Shown in pieces: positions 13,128 through 31,100 of a DNA stretch of 64,000 nt (position 1 is its first letter; each line of letters begins with the position of its first letter). This stretch comes from Whitmania pigra. Lineage: Eukaryota > Annelida > Clitellata > Hirudinida > Haemopidae. The stretch spans positions 97,501-161,500 of the forward strand of contig JAJTWR010000228.1 in assembly GCA_021613335.1 (NCBI GenBank), in the 5' to 3' direction. Below the pieces are notes generated by a model. That model saw only the letters and a list, made by a program, of their open reading frames with translations. It was not told the origin of the DNA and did not search any database. The position numbers were made by a program, and so were the translations under genes.

Positions 13128-13602
13128 CAACATGGAACTGATTAATAAATTCGTAATAAAATTGTTATTGGCAATTTATGTGGTTTTCACTGGATGGTTA
13201 ATTATTGCTGTTATCAAAGGAAATATGTTGTTGGTCTCAAATTGGTTGAATTGTAGGCAGTGACACCATTGTGATATAAATTGTGTCAATTAAGATTAGG
13301 TGCTACATAAGGCTGGGTTGTGTCTACTGGATGACTGATCTGATGATGGGTTTTGGCTTGTTATGAGCCTTTTAGGGAATGAGGTTACATTTCTTACAAA
13401 ATGTTATTTAAGATATTAATTTTAAGTGTTCATATGAGGAGTGTTAAATATTTTAATTCTTATTTTCTGTGCAACTTGGTAAATTATTAAATCAACAACA
13501 ATGAAAAAACTAAGAAAATCCACTGCTTTTAGTAGATCGAATATGAAAGTAGTAGTTTATTAGGTTTGGGGTAACCGGTTGACCTGAACGACTTTCAGCC
13601 AA
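13128..13602. other. Convergent 3' intergenic region
   Basis: Lies between the stop codons of TRMT5 (+) and the AMPA receptor (-). It holds AATAAA signals for TRMT5 at 13144-13149 and 13155-13160, and one for the receptor on the minus strand at 13556-13561, 42 bp past its stop. No other gene is visible. Confidence 0.7.
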
Positions 13603-20107
<6,505 letters not shown>

Positions 20108-21593
20108 CTTGACAAAATTGTTGTATTTGATGAAGACGATGTAAATATTATCTAATCAATTTATTAAAAAATATTTCAGAGTTTTCATGAATATAATCAT
20201 TTATTAAGCTAATTTTTTATCAGAGACAATGCCACACTTGGAGCATTAGTTTCTTACAGTACTTACAAACGCAATCTTACCCTTCGCTGCGCAGACGAAA
20301 ATTAGACGAGGGATGACGCTTCGGTGTTGCACTGCTTCTTTTTCAACCGAAATTTAATTACCGTTGCGTTATAAAACCTTTTACCGAGTAGGACATTTTA
20401 GATGTCGATTTAAACACTTTTCTCGATGTTGAATTAATCTTGTTAAACACAATTGTTGCTATTAAATCAGTCGTAATATGTCGCAGTGTTCATAGTTTTG
20501 ATGGTGGGTTGTCAGATTCTGAAACGAGAACGCGATTCGTATTATTATCCGAAGAAATGTAAATGGAGAGCCCCATGATGCCGGCCATCTGTAGCCAGCT
20601 ACGAAGGCTGTGGACAGTAAGAGCTGACCGGCATTATTGATCTTTTAACGAGTGTGCGCAACTGCGCATTTTATAAAAGTCGGATCAAATAATCGCTTAA
20701 AAAAGATCGTTTTTGATAGACAAAAAAAGGTACACATTCGTATCAATATCTGTATTTTGGCTAACCCCTCCGGCCACTTAACGAACGCTCTCAGCAAAAA
20801 TTGGGCAACGACTAAAGGCACTCGTAACAAGACCAGTTGACACAAGATTGACTCTGGTCTGGTACTTATCATAATTCCTCCAGACTTTACTATCTCTGTA
20901 ATTAGTTGTTACAGACGTCTCATTACCAATTATTTTAATTGTGTAAATATACTACAAACCCTTGAGATGTCAAAAAACAAAACTTTATTGTCCGACAACA
21001 TGCCAAATCGCTTAGAGCTATCAAAGTCAACCATAAATTATGAACGGATTAAATTGAATAAAACCTCAAAGAAAGGCTCAAATTAAGCTCTGATTCTCAC
21101 CACTATAAGATGGAATCCACGTCAGATTGGCTGTTTATGCTCAGTTATGTATTTGGGGATATAGCACTATAAAACAGAGGGGCCAGGTCAATCTTTTGAT
21201 TAGCTCGATTAAAAGGGGCAATGATGATGTAAGGAGGCAATGACGTTCATGTTGCACAGAAATACCAACGACTTTAAACAAAATGATGAAATGGAGTGAT
21301 CCTTCGAAGTTCTACAGTGTCTACAGGTCGCGAAAATACGATGACTGCAACTGCGGCACAGGAACCAGGTATATTCATAAATAATCAAGTGCAAAACATT
21401 GCATTCATCCTACCAAGCAGGCAGTATTTCAGAGTCACTGGCAGCGAAAGCTGAGCCTAGCAAACTTTCGATCAAGGTGCCCAACACAACTATAATTTTA
21501 AACAAAAATTAGCCTCTGGCCTGATAGCTGGACTAGGGGCTAATCAAACGAATGAGCCAAACAAAAATGAAATGTAGTTAGAAATTAAATGCA
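20108..21593. other. Intergenic: AMPA receptor upstream region and desaturase 3' region
   Basis: The right part should carry the 3' UTR of the desaturase; an AATAAA on the minus strand (about 20981-20987) is a candidate polyA signal some 600 bp past the stop. The left part is upstream of the receptor. A GC-richer patch at 20570-20640 with a GCCGG...CCGGC inverted pair may mark a promoter or untranslated exon. No other gene was recognised. Confidence 0.5.
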
Positions 21594-24454
21594 TCAATTC
21601 TGGACCTCCGACTTGGCGCCATTGTACCCGAACCAGGTTGTGCCGTCTCCCCACTTCTGAAGGCGTCTCTCTATCATGTTCCTGTCCATGACCTTGCGGT
21701 CGCTCACCTGGCCGATCAGCGACATGAAGTCGATGAATGCAGTCGTCGGATTGATGCTCCATCCGTGCTCGCTGCATGCATAGTCTGAGGGAAAAACGTG
21801 GTGGTAGTTGTGGAAACCCTCTCCGGCAGCTCCGACTGTGACGAGCAGATTCTCAACGGGGTTGATTCGCTTGTCGTACGGCTTGTTGCCCCAAAGGTGG
21901 GCCACGCTATTGACGCACCAAGTGAAGTTGAGTACAACCACGTAGCGAAGTATGCCGCAGACGACATAGGCTTTCCATAAGGATTCGCCCCAGAAGTACC
22001 AGGGTATGACGGTTGGTAGGACAAAACACAGGAGAAGGACCGACTGGAGATAGTACCTGCAACGACGAAATGAGGCTCATTAAGTTGTCAGTTTTCATAG
22101 ATGTTGTTATGATCGCCAAGTTGTGGGACATTTCTAAATGAAGTGCCAATTAGAACTTGATTGCTGTCAAAAACATGATCATTTTCAAGTTCATACTTAG
22201 ATGAATGTAAGCATGCAGTGGCATTCAACATTAACTAGGATTGTTGCCAAGGAAACTGTGTGAGATGATGTCACAGTGAAGTGGAGCTTTGTAGCCCATC
22301 ATTTTTGCAGGGTACCTGCCACTTGAAAGTAAAGATTTACAACCATTCGGGAGTAACAACTCACTTTCTCTGGAAAACGCAAACTGGGTCGGCAAAGAGA
22401 TCGGAAAGGTCAATTTGCTTGCCCTTTTCCTTGATGTCCGGATGCTTCCTGCACATGAGCCAGCCGCAATGGGAAAAGAAGAATCCCCTCTTGGCATTGT
22501 GGGGATCGGCATCAGTTTCTGAGTACTTGTGGTGGAGTCTGTGGTCTCTGACCCATTCGATGATGTCATTCTATGAATAACCAACATGGTCAATGATAAT
22601 AGCGAAAGTTGTCATTATATTGCTTAAACAAAAATTAACAATGTCGATAACATAAAGTGCATAATGATGAAGATGATAGTGGCTTAAGTAATAATAATAA
22701 TAATATATAAATATTTATGGCAACTATAATAGTAATAAAACACATGATAATAAAAAAAGTTAGAAAAACCAGCAAAACGAAGTAATCATAGAGCGACCCA
22801 TAAAACGGCCAGAAATGCGTCGCAGTTGTGGCCCGGTTTATCGTTGTTTTTCAAACCATACCCCATTAGAGTCATTATCCTTATCTTCCTGCTAATGTGC
22901 ATGCTAATGTCCCATGATTAGATGAGGTGCAAGGTATTTGCCATTTTAATGAAGCCTTGTACAATTTCATCAATTTTTAATGCCATAAATGTGAGATAAT
23001 AAATAAATAAATAATAACTAAGAGATTTTAAACTAATTGTAACAGTGACCAAGATCATGATTAGAATAAAGATTATATATATATATGTATATATATCTCA
23101 TAATTTTGCGTATTTTTTGAAAATTTGAAAAATAATATAGGTGTTTGCATGACTTTTAAGCAATATCAAAGAAGATAAGATTCAGGCAATATCATTACAT
23201 AGTTCTAATAACAATGATGTTATAACCATAACAACATCACTGTATTGTCATTACCATGCACAGCTGCAGCAAATGGCCTCTATAGAAAGCCTGCTAAAGC
23301 ATAAAATGACAATGACATAGTCCCAGCAGAACTATGACATCAACCGTCAATTGTCAGCTGATCAATCAGTGGGAGCAAAATTGACAAAATCAAGACTGAT
23401 TTAATGCTTTAAAGTTGAGATAAAATCTCCATGCATGTTCGAAACTATAGGAGCACACAAATCTCAGTTTTTATGGAACTTTCAAGAGGTCATACAACCA
23501 TAATCTCAGCTTCGAATGGAGAGGGACGAAAAAAAAAAATATTGACAGTTTCTTTGGTTGACCGAACCTCCCTGCATTCATCAACTACCACAACTGCCAG
23601 GACAAGGTCATTGTTGCTACATGTCATTAAACAATTCCCCCACAAAATTAAAGCAATCGCAAACATGGTAATTATCATAATGATGATTTGAGCAATTAAA
23701 GCGACAGTAAGCGACCCCACCTGGAAAGCCATGGAGTTGCAGATTCCAAGGAAGATGCGAAGGGGCAGTTTGGCATGGTAAGCCCTGTGGGTCCAGAGCC
23801 TGTGAGCGCCGGCCGTGATTCCGAATGCATTCATGTAATACAACACGCTAGCTGGAACGCAAAATGGAAGATAAAATCAATTTAACAGAAATGTTTAAGT
23901 TTAAGTTCAATTACAATTTAAGTTTGTAAGCAATTGCATTGTAAATGACAAATATGTTTGATTGCCTAAAATTGCCTGCTAGCATTCGTTCTATCAGGCA
24001 ATTTTGTGTGTGACCAGATCAGAACTTGAGATGAGCCAAATCGGCTTTAATATGAAAGCAAGCATCTGCTAAGTGGATAAATCTTCGTAATTATATCTGC
24101 AGCTTAAATGGTTTCGTTTTCCAGCCATAATTACAATTAAAAGCCAGCAGACCACCAAAATCCTAAATAAATCGATAGGCAACAAACCATCTTAAGCCAT
24201 ACTGGCTTAAAGAAATCAATAAAGCAATACTCTAAAACTCAAAAAAAAAACTCACTGAATAAAAGGGTAGACCAACTGCATGTTGGCAGAAGAAAGAGAC
24301 CATAGACAGCCAAAGCATGGAGGATAGCGAACCAAATAACGTTTCTCCAGACTATGACCATCGGCGGTGACTTCACCAGAACTTCTTGCTCCTCTTCCAA
24401 TTTCGGTGCCACTGGAGGAACTGGTTCCTCTGTGGAAAAATTCCTTGGAGGCAT
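21594..24454 (-). CDS. SCD: Stearoyl-CoA (acyl-CoA delta-9) desaturase
   Basis: Exons: 24256-24454, 23721-23851, 22365-22570, 21594-22056; 332 residues. It inserts a cis double bond at C9 of saturated acyl-CoA, using cytochrome b5 and oxygen at a di-iron centre, in the ER membrane. All histidine boxes are present: HRLWTH (83-88), HRLHH (120-124), HLWGN (232) and HNYHH (261-265). Membrane segments are at about 38-63 (after a Pro/Glu-rich N-terminus), around residue 75, and at about 180-225 (VLLLCFVLPTVIPWYFW). Family blocks GITAGAHR, ETDADPHNAKRGFFFSH and VGAAGEGFHNYHH are intact. It is slightly shorter than vertebrate SCD, mainly at the N-terminus. Upstream sequence has an E-box and an SRE-like site. 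Confidence 0.95.
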
Positions 24455-25042
24455 GTCTCAGTCTTTCTTAAATTCCAGATTCTGATAATCAAGCAAATCG
24501 ATTAAAATTTCGATCTTCAATAAGCAATAACTAGTAATTGCCATGCGACGCTATTCAAGGCACGCAGGCACGACATCAAAAGGAGAAATAAATCTTAAAT
24601 CGCAATAAGGCATATCTCGAATATGATAAAATACAAACCCAACGTTCAAACTTTGCAATCTTTATCAGAGAACTATGAAACGAGAAAGTTAAACGCTATA
24701 TCCTACAGGCAACACGTATTGATGGCAATAAAAACTATCCTCTTTGCAGGAGCAGGCCCTATCACTAATGTCGAATGAACTCGAAATACGACAAACTATG
24801 CTTAAATAGCAACGACTTCGCCTAAGAGGAAAAAAGTCGTCCTTTCGGAATTCAAAATGCTGATTGCACACGAAGCGATATAGAGGGCAAAACGCACGAA
24901 CGTTTGCAATATTCAAGTCCAAATAAGACAAAAACCTAAGCGACTATCTGCGGAATAGAAAAGTTGCAAAAATATAAACCGCCGGCCATTAGCTGAACAG
25001 CCGTCTCACCTCCTATTGATATCGGTGCAGCTGCCAACCGGT

Positions 25043-25059
25043 CACGTGCTCACACCACC
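25043..25059. promoter_or_regulatory. E-box and SRE-like motif upstream of the desaturase
   Basis: CACGTG at 25043-25048 is followed at once by TCACACCAC (25050-25058), one base off the sterol element core TCACCCCAC. It lies about 590 bp upstream of the desaturase ATG. SREBP control of SCD is known in animals; that these bases act here is inference. Confidence 0.3.
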
Positions 25060-25507
25060 ATACGATGTCAGAATAAAATGGCGATGAACCAACTGAGGAG
25101 AAAAAAAAATATTAAAACACTTTAAACCATGTTTATTAAGCGCAAATATTTTTTAAATATAAAAAAATATATCACATCACGGTTAAATGCAATGGTTTAT
25201 GACATCTTGAACTTTAAACGCAGGAAAAGTACTTCAGCTTTTAAAATTATGCAATGTCACGCAAATCACAGCAAAGTGAACGTGAAATAAAAACTTTTTT
25301 ATAAATTTCTAATAAAGCTGATTGACCAACTGTTATAAGTCAAGGCTTCTGCATTCTGTTAACCACTGAGTGAGCCTTGCTGCATAGGGCCGAAGATCAT
25401 TCCTGATCATGTGATCATGAAAACTGTAAAATAGCTCTTGAACTCAATCCTACGCGATGACGACCACTCATTTGGCGGTAGGAGATCATCATCCTGACGA
25501 TGTACTT

Positions 25508-25662
25508 CATTTATTTATCGCCATATGAATAGCGTCAGAGGCGCTTCTTGTAACCATTTATACAAGAGCGCTTGTGGCAGTGCAAGCCGGGTTTCGAACA
25601 CGACACATTACCACTGCTACCGCCGTGTGCCGTAACGCAACCCATTCGGCCAACCTGCACGC
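25508..25662 (-). mobile_element. tRNA-derived SINE, copy 2 (best preserved head)
   Basis: On the minus strand it begins GTGCAGGTTGGCCGAATGGG, containing an RNA polymerase III box A, then box B as GTGTTCGAAACCC about 50 bp later. The tail carries TGGTTACAAGAAGCGCCTC and CATATGGCGATA. The copy at 61091-61280 shares both head and tail. Confidence 0.75.
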
Positions 25663-26982
25663 TATGATGACATTGATACACGTCATGATGGCCGTCACAG
25701 GTGAGATGTGTTTGTTCAAGGTCGTACGACGGCGCAGCGATATGCACAATTCATATTCGTCATCGAAGTTGTCTTCCTCATTATATCAAATTTTAGATCG
25801 GAGTATCAACAGCAAATGACTGCTACGACGGAGATACGGAATCTCTCTCTCCAAACCCATTCATATCTCTTATCCTATTGGAAAGAGGACGATCCGGAGG
25901 GGTGGACAGTAATTTCACCCAAGCTGCTCCGAGGCCTGATTTTTTAAAAGATTTAGCGCCTGGCGAGCGAAATGTAGGCCTGCGCTCCTGTCTGATTTTG
26001 CCGTTTTGGCCTCTGTGTGTAAGTTCGAGTGTATTAATTAATTAATGATAAGCTTGATCTAAAATCACCGGCGACCAATTGCGTCTCAATGGTCTTGACA
26101 TGTGATGATAATGACGAGGAGGAAAGATTTTTGGAGAAAAGGAGAGCAGTTCAATTTTTGAGCTGCGCAATGCGTTATCACGATCGAGCCATCTCACTAA
26201 TATTCATAAGTTCGTTAATATTCATTAGAAAATCACGAGCAACCACGCCACATCTGATCGAAAGATTGCGTCACTGTAGCCTTCCTTTGCCTTTTGTTAA
26301 TAACGTGACTGGGTACTCTGTGAGATTTTGGACACCTTTTGAAAGCAGTTTCGTAAATTATTTTCATTTCCATTCTTGTTATTTTTAAAATTACTTAAAA
26401 GTTAATTTCTAAAACTAATGCGGAGTAGCTGAAAAACCTTCCATCTTTTCGTGTTGAAACTGGTCTAATACACGAAGGATTTTGATTTTGTTAAGACTTT
26501 CTCACGTCTTGTTGAATTTAACTTCCAAATTAACTTGAAAATGATGGTCGTTGCATGCTTAAGAATATCTTTAAAAAATCACAGCAGAAGCTAAATTAAT
26601 AATATAAAATATTAACTAATACTTTGTTTAATTAAATCTGATTGCACATGGCATTTAATATCATGCAAAATAATGCAAATAATTTTCTGTCACTGTTTTC
26701 TGTCTCAATACAAATTGAAATGTCGATATGCCTAAACGATCGCGCGACATTTAGCTAAATCAAGCCGCCCCAGCCATAATAGTTTCTTTGCTCAACGTCA
26801 ATGCGATTTACTTACGAGACTAACGGCTAATTAAGAATTGGACGTTAACATTAACTTTCGGCATTTTGAACCCGCCTAGTATTGGAAAGTTTTAATTTTA
26901 ATTTTTTCGGCGTGAACGAGTTGACGGATCATTTCCTACTAAACACGCTTTGTGAACAAAATGGCCGACACAAACGGCCCAG

Positions 26983-27138
26983 TTAGAACACTTTCTTGAA
27001 CAAAGGAAACTTTGTTGTGCTAGCGCATGGGCGGTTCGAAGCCATTTCAGAGCTGCTCAGTTCAATGTAAGCTTTCATGTCGAAATCGTAGATTTGGTCT
27101 GGGAATCGAACCTTCGGGTCGAAGATGTCAATAAGTAT
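26983..27138 (-). CDS. Orphan coding-looking exon, possible terminal exon of the rod gene
   Basis: A minus-strand frame of 51 codons plus stop, reading ILIDIFDPKVRFPDQ and YDFDMKAYIELSSSEM before a basic end (LFKKVF). It has C- and G-ending codons unlike the AT-rich flanks, which argues that it is translated. No family is recognised. If spliced in phase 0 after the last rod exon (donor at 28139) through the AG before 27138, it would add 51 residues to that protein. The acceptor is weak, and a different acceptor or a separate gene is possible. Confidence 0.35.
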   Translation of the reverse strand: MLIDIFDPKVRFPDQIYDFDMKAYIELSSSEMASNRPCASTTKFPLFKKVF

Positions 27139-27559
27139 CTTCAATTTGTATAAAATAAGGCTAAAATTTGTAGCGGTTTAGAAATAAAAACGAGGGCGAA
27201 TGTTGAACCGACCCACCTCAAACTATTTATATTTATTGATGCTAACAACACAGATGCCAAGCTCAGCTCAATTCATATATGTTGCCTGATATGTTTTTAT
27301 TACTAAGTTTAATAAATGATTGGAAAATAAAACAAATATAGGGCTCATTTGGCTCATATATTTTCATTATTAAATAAACAAAAGCAGTAAATATGTGGAC
27401 AATAAAATAAACATCGCTCCCGTTTTGCATCAGAATTCGAGGACGTGACGTTTTGCAGCAAATATTTGTTAACTAATAACATTAACACTTTCCCATATAT
27501 ATGAAACCTCACGAACTTCATAAACTGAATAAAGAGTAATAATAATAACGTTGTCGATG

Positions 27560-27592
<33 letters not shown>

Positions 27593-28139
27593 TAATAATA
27601 GACCTTGGTGATTGTTTGCAGTACTTTGGCTCTCCACATGCAAAATACATCCATTTAATCAGTGCTAAACAAATCGTGTTAATCGAATAATTTATGCATT
27701 TCAACATCTAAATTTGTTGCTAACTTGATTCCATTTTGAATTATAATTTATTTTCGTTAAAAAACGCACCCAACCAGGACATGCGTCCGTGAACCTAGGC
27801 CTAGATCCAGTGTTAACCATTTTTATTATAAATTAACCAAGCCACTGGGAAGGCATAAATAACAAATAGTCACATGAATCGTGTCCATTAAGAATTATTG
27901 ATTTTTTATAGGTTGAACACCGATGCCTGTTTCACTTCTGAACTTGCTCTGTTGAGACGAGGTGTTTTGCCTGAGTCCTGGGATATCAATCGGACAACTC
28001 ACCAATCAGTTGTCAATGTCAATCAGCAATCAATGTCACCACAATTAGTAATCACAAACAATAAGACACACACCAAATATCTTTAGGTTCGATTCCAACT
28101 ACACCTAACTAGCTGATTGTTGACACCAGTTGAACTTAC

Positions 28140-31100
28140 GGGTATATCGAAGGGTGCAACACTTGAACTCCTGGTATTTCTTGACCTCAGGTTACTCAGG
28201 GTGGCCTCTGCCAAGGTGGCCCTTTCCACGACATGTTCCATTTCTTGTTCTGCCTTCTTGTACTTGGAAAAGTTCATCTTAGACGATTCTTCCTGCAAGT
28301 TAAGGACGACAAATGAAGAGAATATTTCAAGTTAAAGATTATTGTTGTGACACATTTAAAATTTACTTATACATTGATTGGTCGTCGATTGCCTTTATTA
28401 AAGAAACTGCGACATTAGTATAATAGACGTCATTTCAACTTTTCCTAAAGGGGAGGGCAAGCCCTCCCACAACTTGAGGAAATGACATTTTTTTGCATCT
28501 AGTCTAAGGTCAGGGGACCCTAAACTTACCCCCCAAAAAGTCCCTGCATAGTATGCAAACTATGCAAACACAGTTTCGCCATCTTCCATCACCATTACTA
28601 ACCAGTTCGTCGACCTGCCTTTTGTAGAATCTGAGCTTTTGTTGAAGTTTTTCCAAGGCTTCGTACAGCTTTTGCTGGTCCGATTTTCCTTCCTGAGAGG
28701 CAATGCAGAGCTCCCTTAGGCGTCGTTCTTGGCGTTTCATGGCCTTTAAGGTTTCCGAGTGCTGATGGTGTTCGTTTTCCAATTCCATCTCGAGTTCGTG
28801 AATCCTTTCCTCCAGTTGCTGAACAACTTTGTGTCCCCCCTGTCAATGGAAGACAAATGGCCTTACACCCGGGTATCGAGCTATCCCAGTCGAGCCTGGT
28901 CCTGTCTAAGGGCGCGGCCGATCTGCGCGTGACGAGATGAACGGGTTTGGTGCGCACCCAGCACATCGACGTGGATTTTCTCTGCTTGAATTGAGTGAAT
29001 ACAGGTGCCATCATCAGGTGAGTGGTCAGTTCGAGCATAATGTTGTTAGTGGCGGTTAGTTGAAGAGTTCGACAAGTTGAAAAGCAGCATGCGGTTTCAC
29101 AACGATTGAATTGGAACAAATCCGAGAGGTGGTTGTAAAAATGAAAATAAAAAACTTGTTAGCACATCGAGTTAAAACACGTTCACACTTTTTTTAAAAT
29201 CTATTTACACATAAATATGAAAAATAGATGATGATGATGGGGTTAGCGATGTGCGCGCAACTAAAACAGTTTATCTCGAGATGTAATGATGGGTTCGTGG
29301 AAATGCAGACAATATGATATTGGGTTTTAACAATTGAAGAACAATAAGATGTTGTCTCAAATGTGATCAAAAAATGAAACAAATGAATAATCTTTCGAGT
29401 GCTTCATCAAAGCAACTGACGCCATCTTGTGACTGTCCTTCAATTGAATTTAATCTGAGTCTTATCTACTTTTAGTTTGTTTTGAGAATTCGAAGTATCT
29501 TTTGTCTAATAAAAAGATCTTCAAGTGTTTCTCAGCTACAATGAACAAGTAATTGTTATAAGAAATAAAAACTGTATTATTCAAGCCTTCGCAACTCTTA
29601 GTTTCAAATTCAAGGAATAAGATTAAATTCTTTCATCGAAAATTCAAGCACATGAAAACCTCTTTTGCTAATTGGGTTTTAACAATTGGAGAAACCAAAA
29701 CAAAATCAAAACATAACTAAGCAATCACTAAAATCTATAATCATGCATTTTATAAGCATAATATAGTCACAAGACCACAGGACATTTTATGATAAAATCA
29801 TGCATGTTAAAGATTCAGGCTGAGGTAGTATTCTGCACGTGGGTCTTGAAGCGACACCCTAAATATAACCTTATCAACCACGGTGGAGACCCTTTGAACT
29901 CTTACTTCCCTCCAAGTGACTTATTTTTATTATTCTATTCATGATCTCCACTCACCTGCATGGCAGTTGCTTCTGCTTCGTGCAGCTTGACTTGGATCTC
30001 TTTGAGTCTGTTCTCGAGATTCTTTGAAACTCTATCGAGGGAAGCAGTCCTTTCTTGTTCCTTCCTCAGTTCTGAGGCGAGCAGTGAAGCCTCGTCGACC
30101 GCCTTCTTTGACTGCTCCGTGAAGACGCTCATCTCGGAGGCCTTGTCATCCAGGTCGGACTAAAAGTATTAATGGACTGACGATGATGATAATGATGATC
30201 TTTATTGTGGATGACAATATTGGAAAAGATTTGCTAATATTGTTCAATAATTTGCCTTTACAAAGACCTATACTAATATTTGTGTTAGTATAATAGTTAT
30301 TGTTGCTATTTTATATTAATATTGTTATTGTTATTATTACTACTATTAATCTTTATATTACCACCCACATGGAGACTCTGCAGTTCCGTTTCCAAGACTT
30401 TCTTCTCGGTGAGTAGTTGCACGTTGAGTTCGTGGAGCTTTTCCGACTTGAGTGAAATTTCCTGCATCTCGGAGTGCAGGCTCTTGTTGGCTCTTTCGAG
30501 GGCCTCGATCTCCAAATGCAGTTCATGAATCTAGAACAAATGACAGTCGAAGGTGGATGAAGTTCAAGATTTTGGTTGCTTAACCACTTAGCCTTAATCC
30601 TAATCTATATTTACTTTTTTTAGATGTTACTAGAACAATGAAATAAGTAATATAAAAGTAATTAAAAATATACTTTGTCTAAATAGTACATCTCCATTTA
30701 TCATTGGCAACAAACCACTCTATGAGACATTAATATTGATGCGTTAATATTAAAACTACCATAACCATTATCAAAACAGCCACCATCACTATCATCAACA
30801 CAACCATCATCATCACCATCATCGCCGTCATAGTAAAGATTTGCATCGTGCTGACCTTGACAATGTGTGAGGATAGTTTCTCGTCACTGCTCGACTTGTC
30901 CCTCTCCACCTGGAGGCAGTTGAACTTTTCCTCCTCGAGGTCCTTCTCGAGTTCCCTCACCTTGTTCGTCAACCTCCTGATGTGTTTGTTCAGGTCCTCG
31001 TTTGTCTGCTTCGTCAACTCTATGGCATCTGCCAGTTCTGCCAGCTATGGTATAAGTGATGGTGATAATGTTATTAATCGTTACCAAGTCGTAATGGTTG

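Larger units (their letters stand above)
24455..26982. other. Intergenic region upstream of the desaturase
   Basis: Holds the likely desaturase promoter and 5' UTR (to about 25100), a SINE copy (25508-25662), and AT-rich sequence with no frame resembling a gene. Short frames at 24689-24931 and 26089-26388 show no family resemblance. Confidence 0.5.

Noticed and set aside
27095..27120. GGTTCGATTCCCA on the minus strand as a tRNA
   Set aside because: It falls in the coding-looking frame 26983-27138 and lacks the rest of a tRNA.
28084..28100. GGTTCGATTCC, a perfect box B
   Set aside because: No box A or acceptor stem is found within tRNA distance upstream.
28598..29119. 173-codon minus-strand frame
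   Set aside because: It overlaps the rod exon 28603-28839 in the wrong phase. Only its GC-rich right part is of interest and is reported separately.
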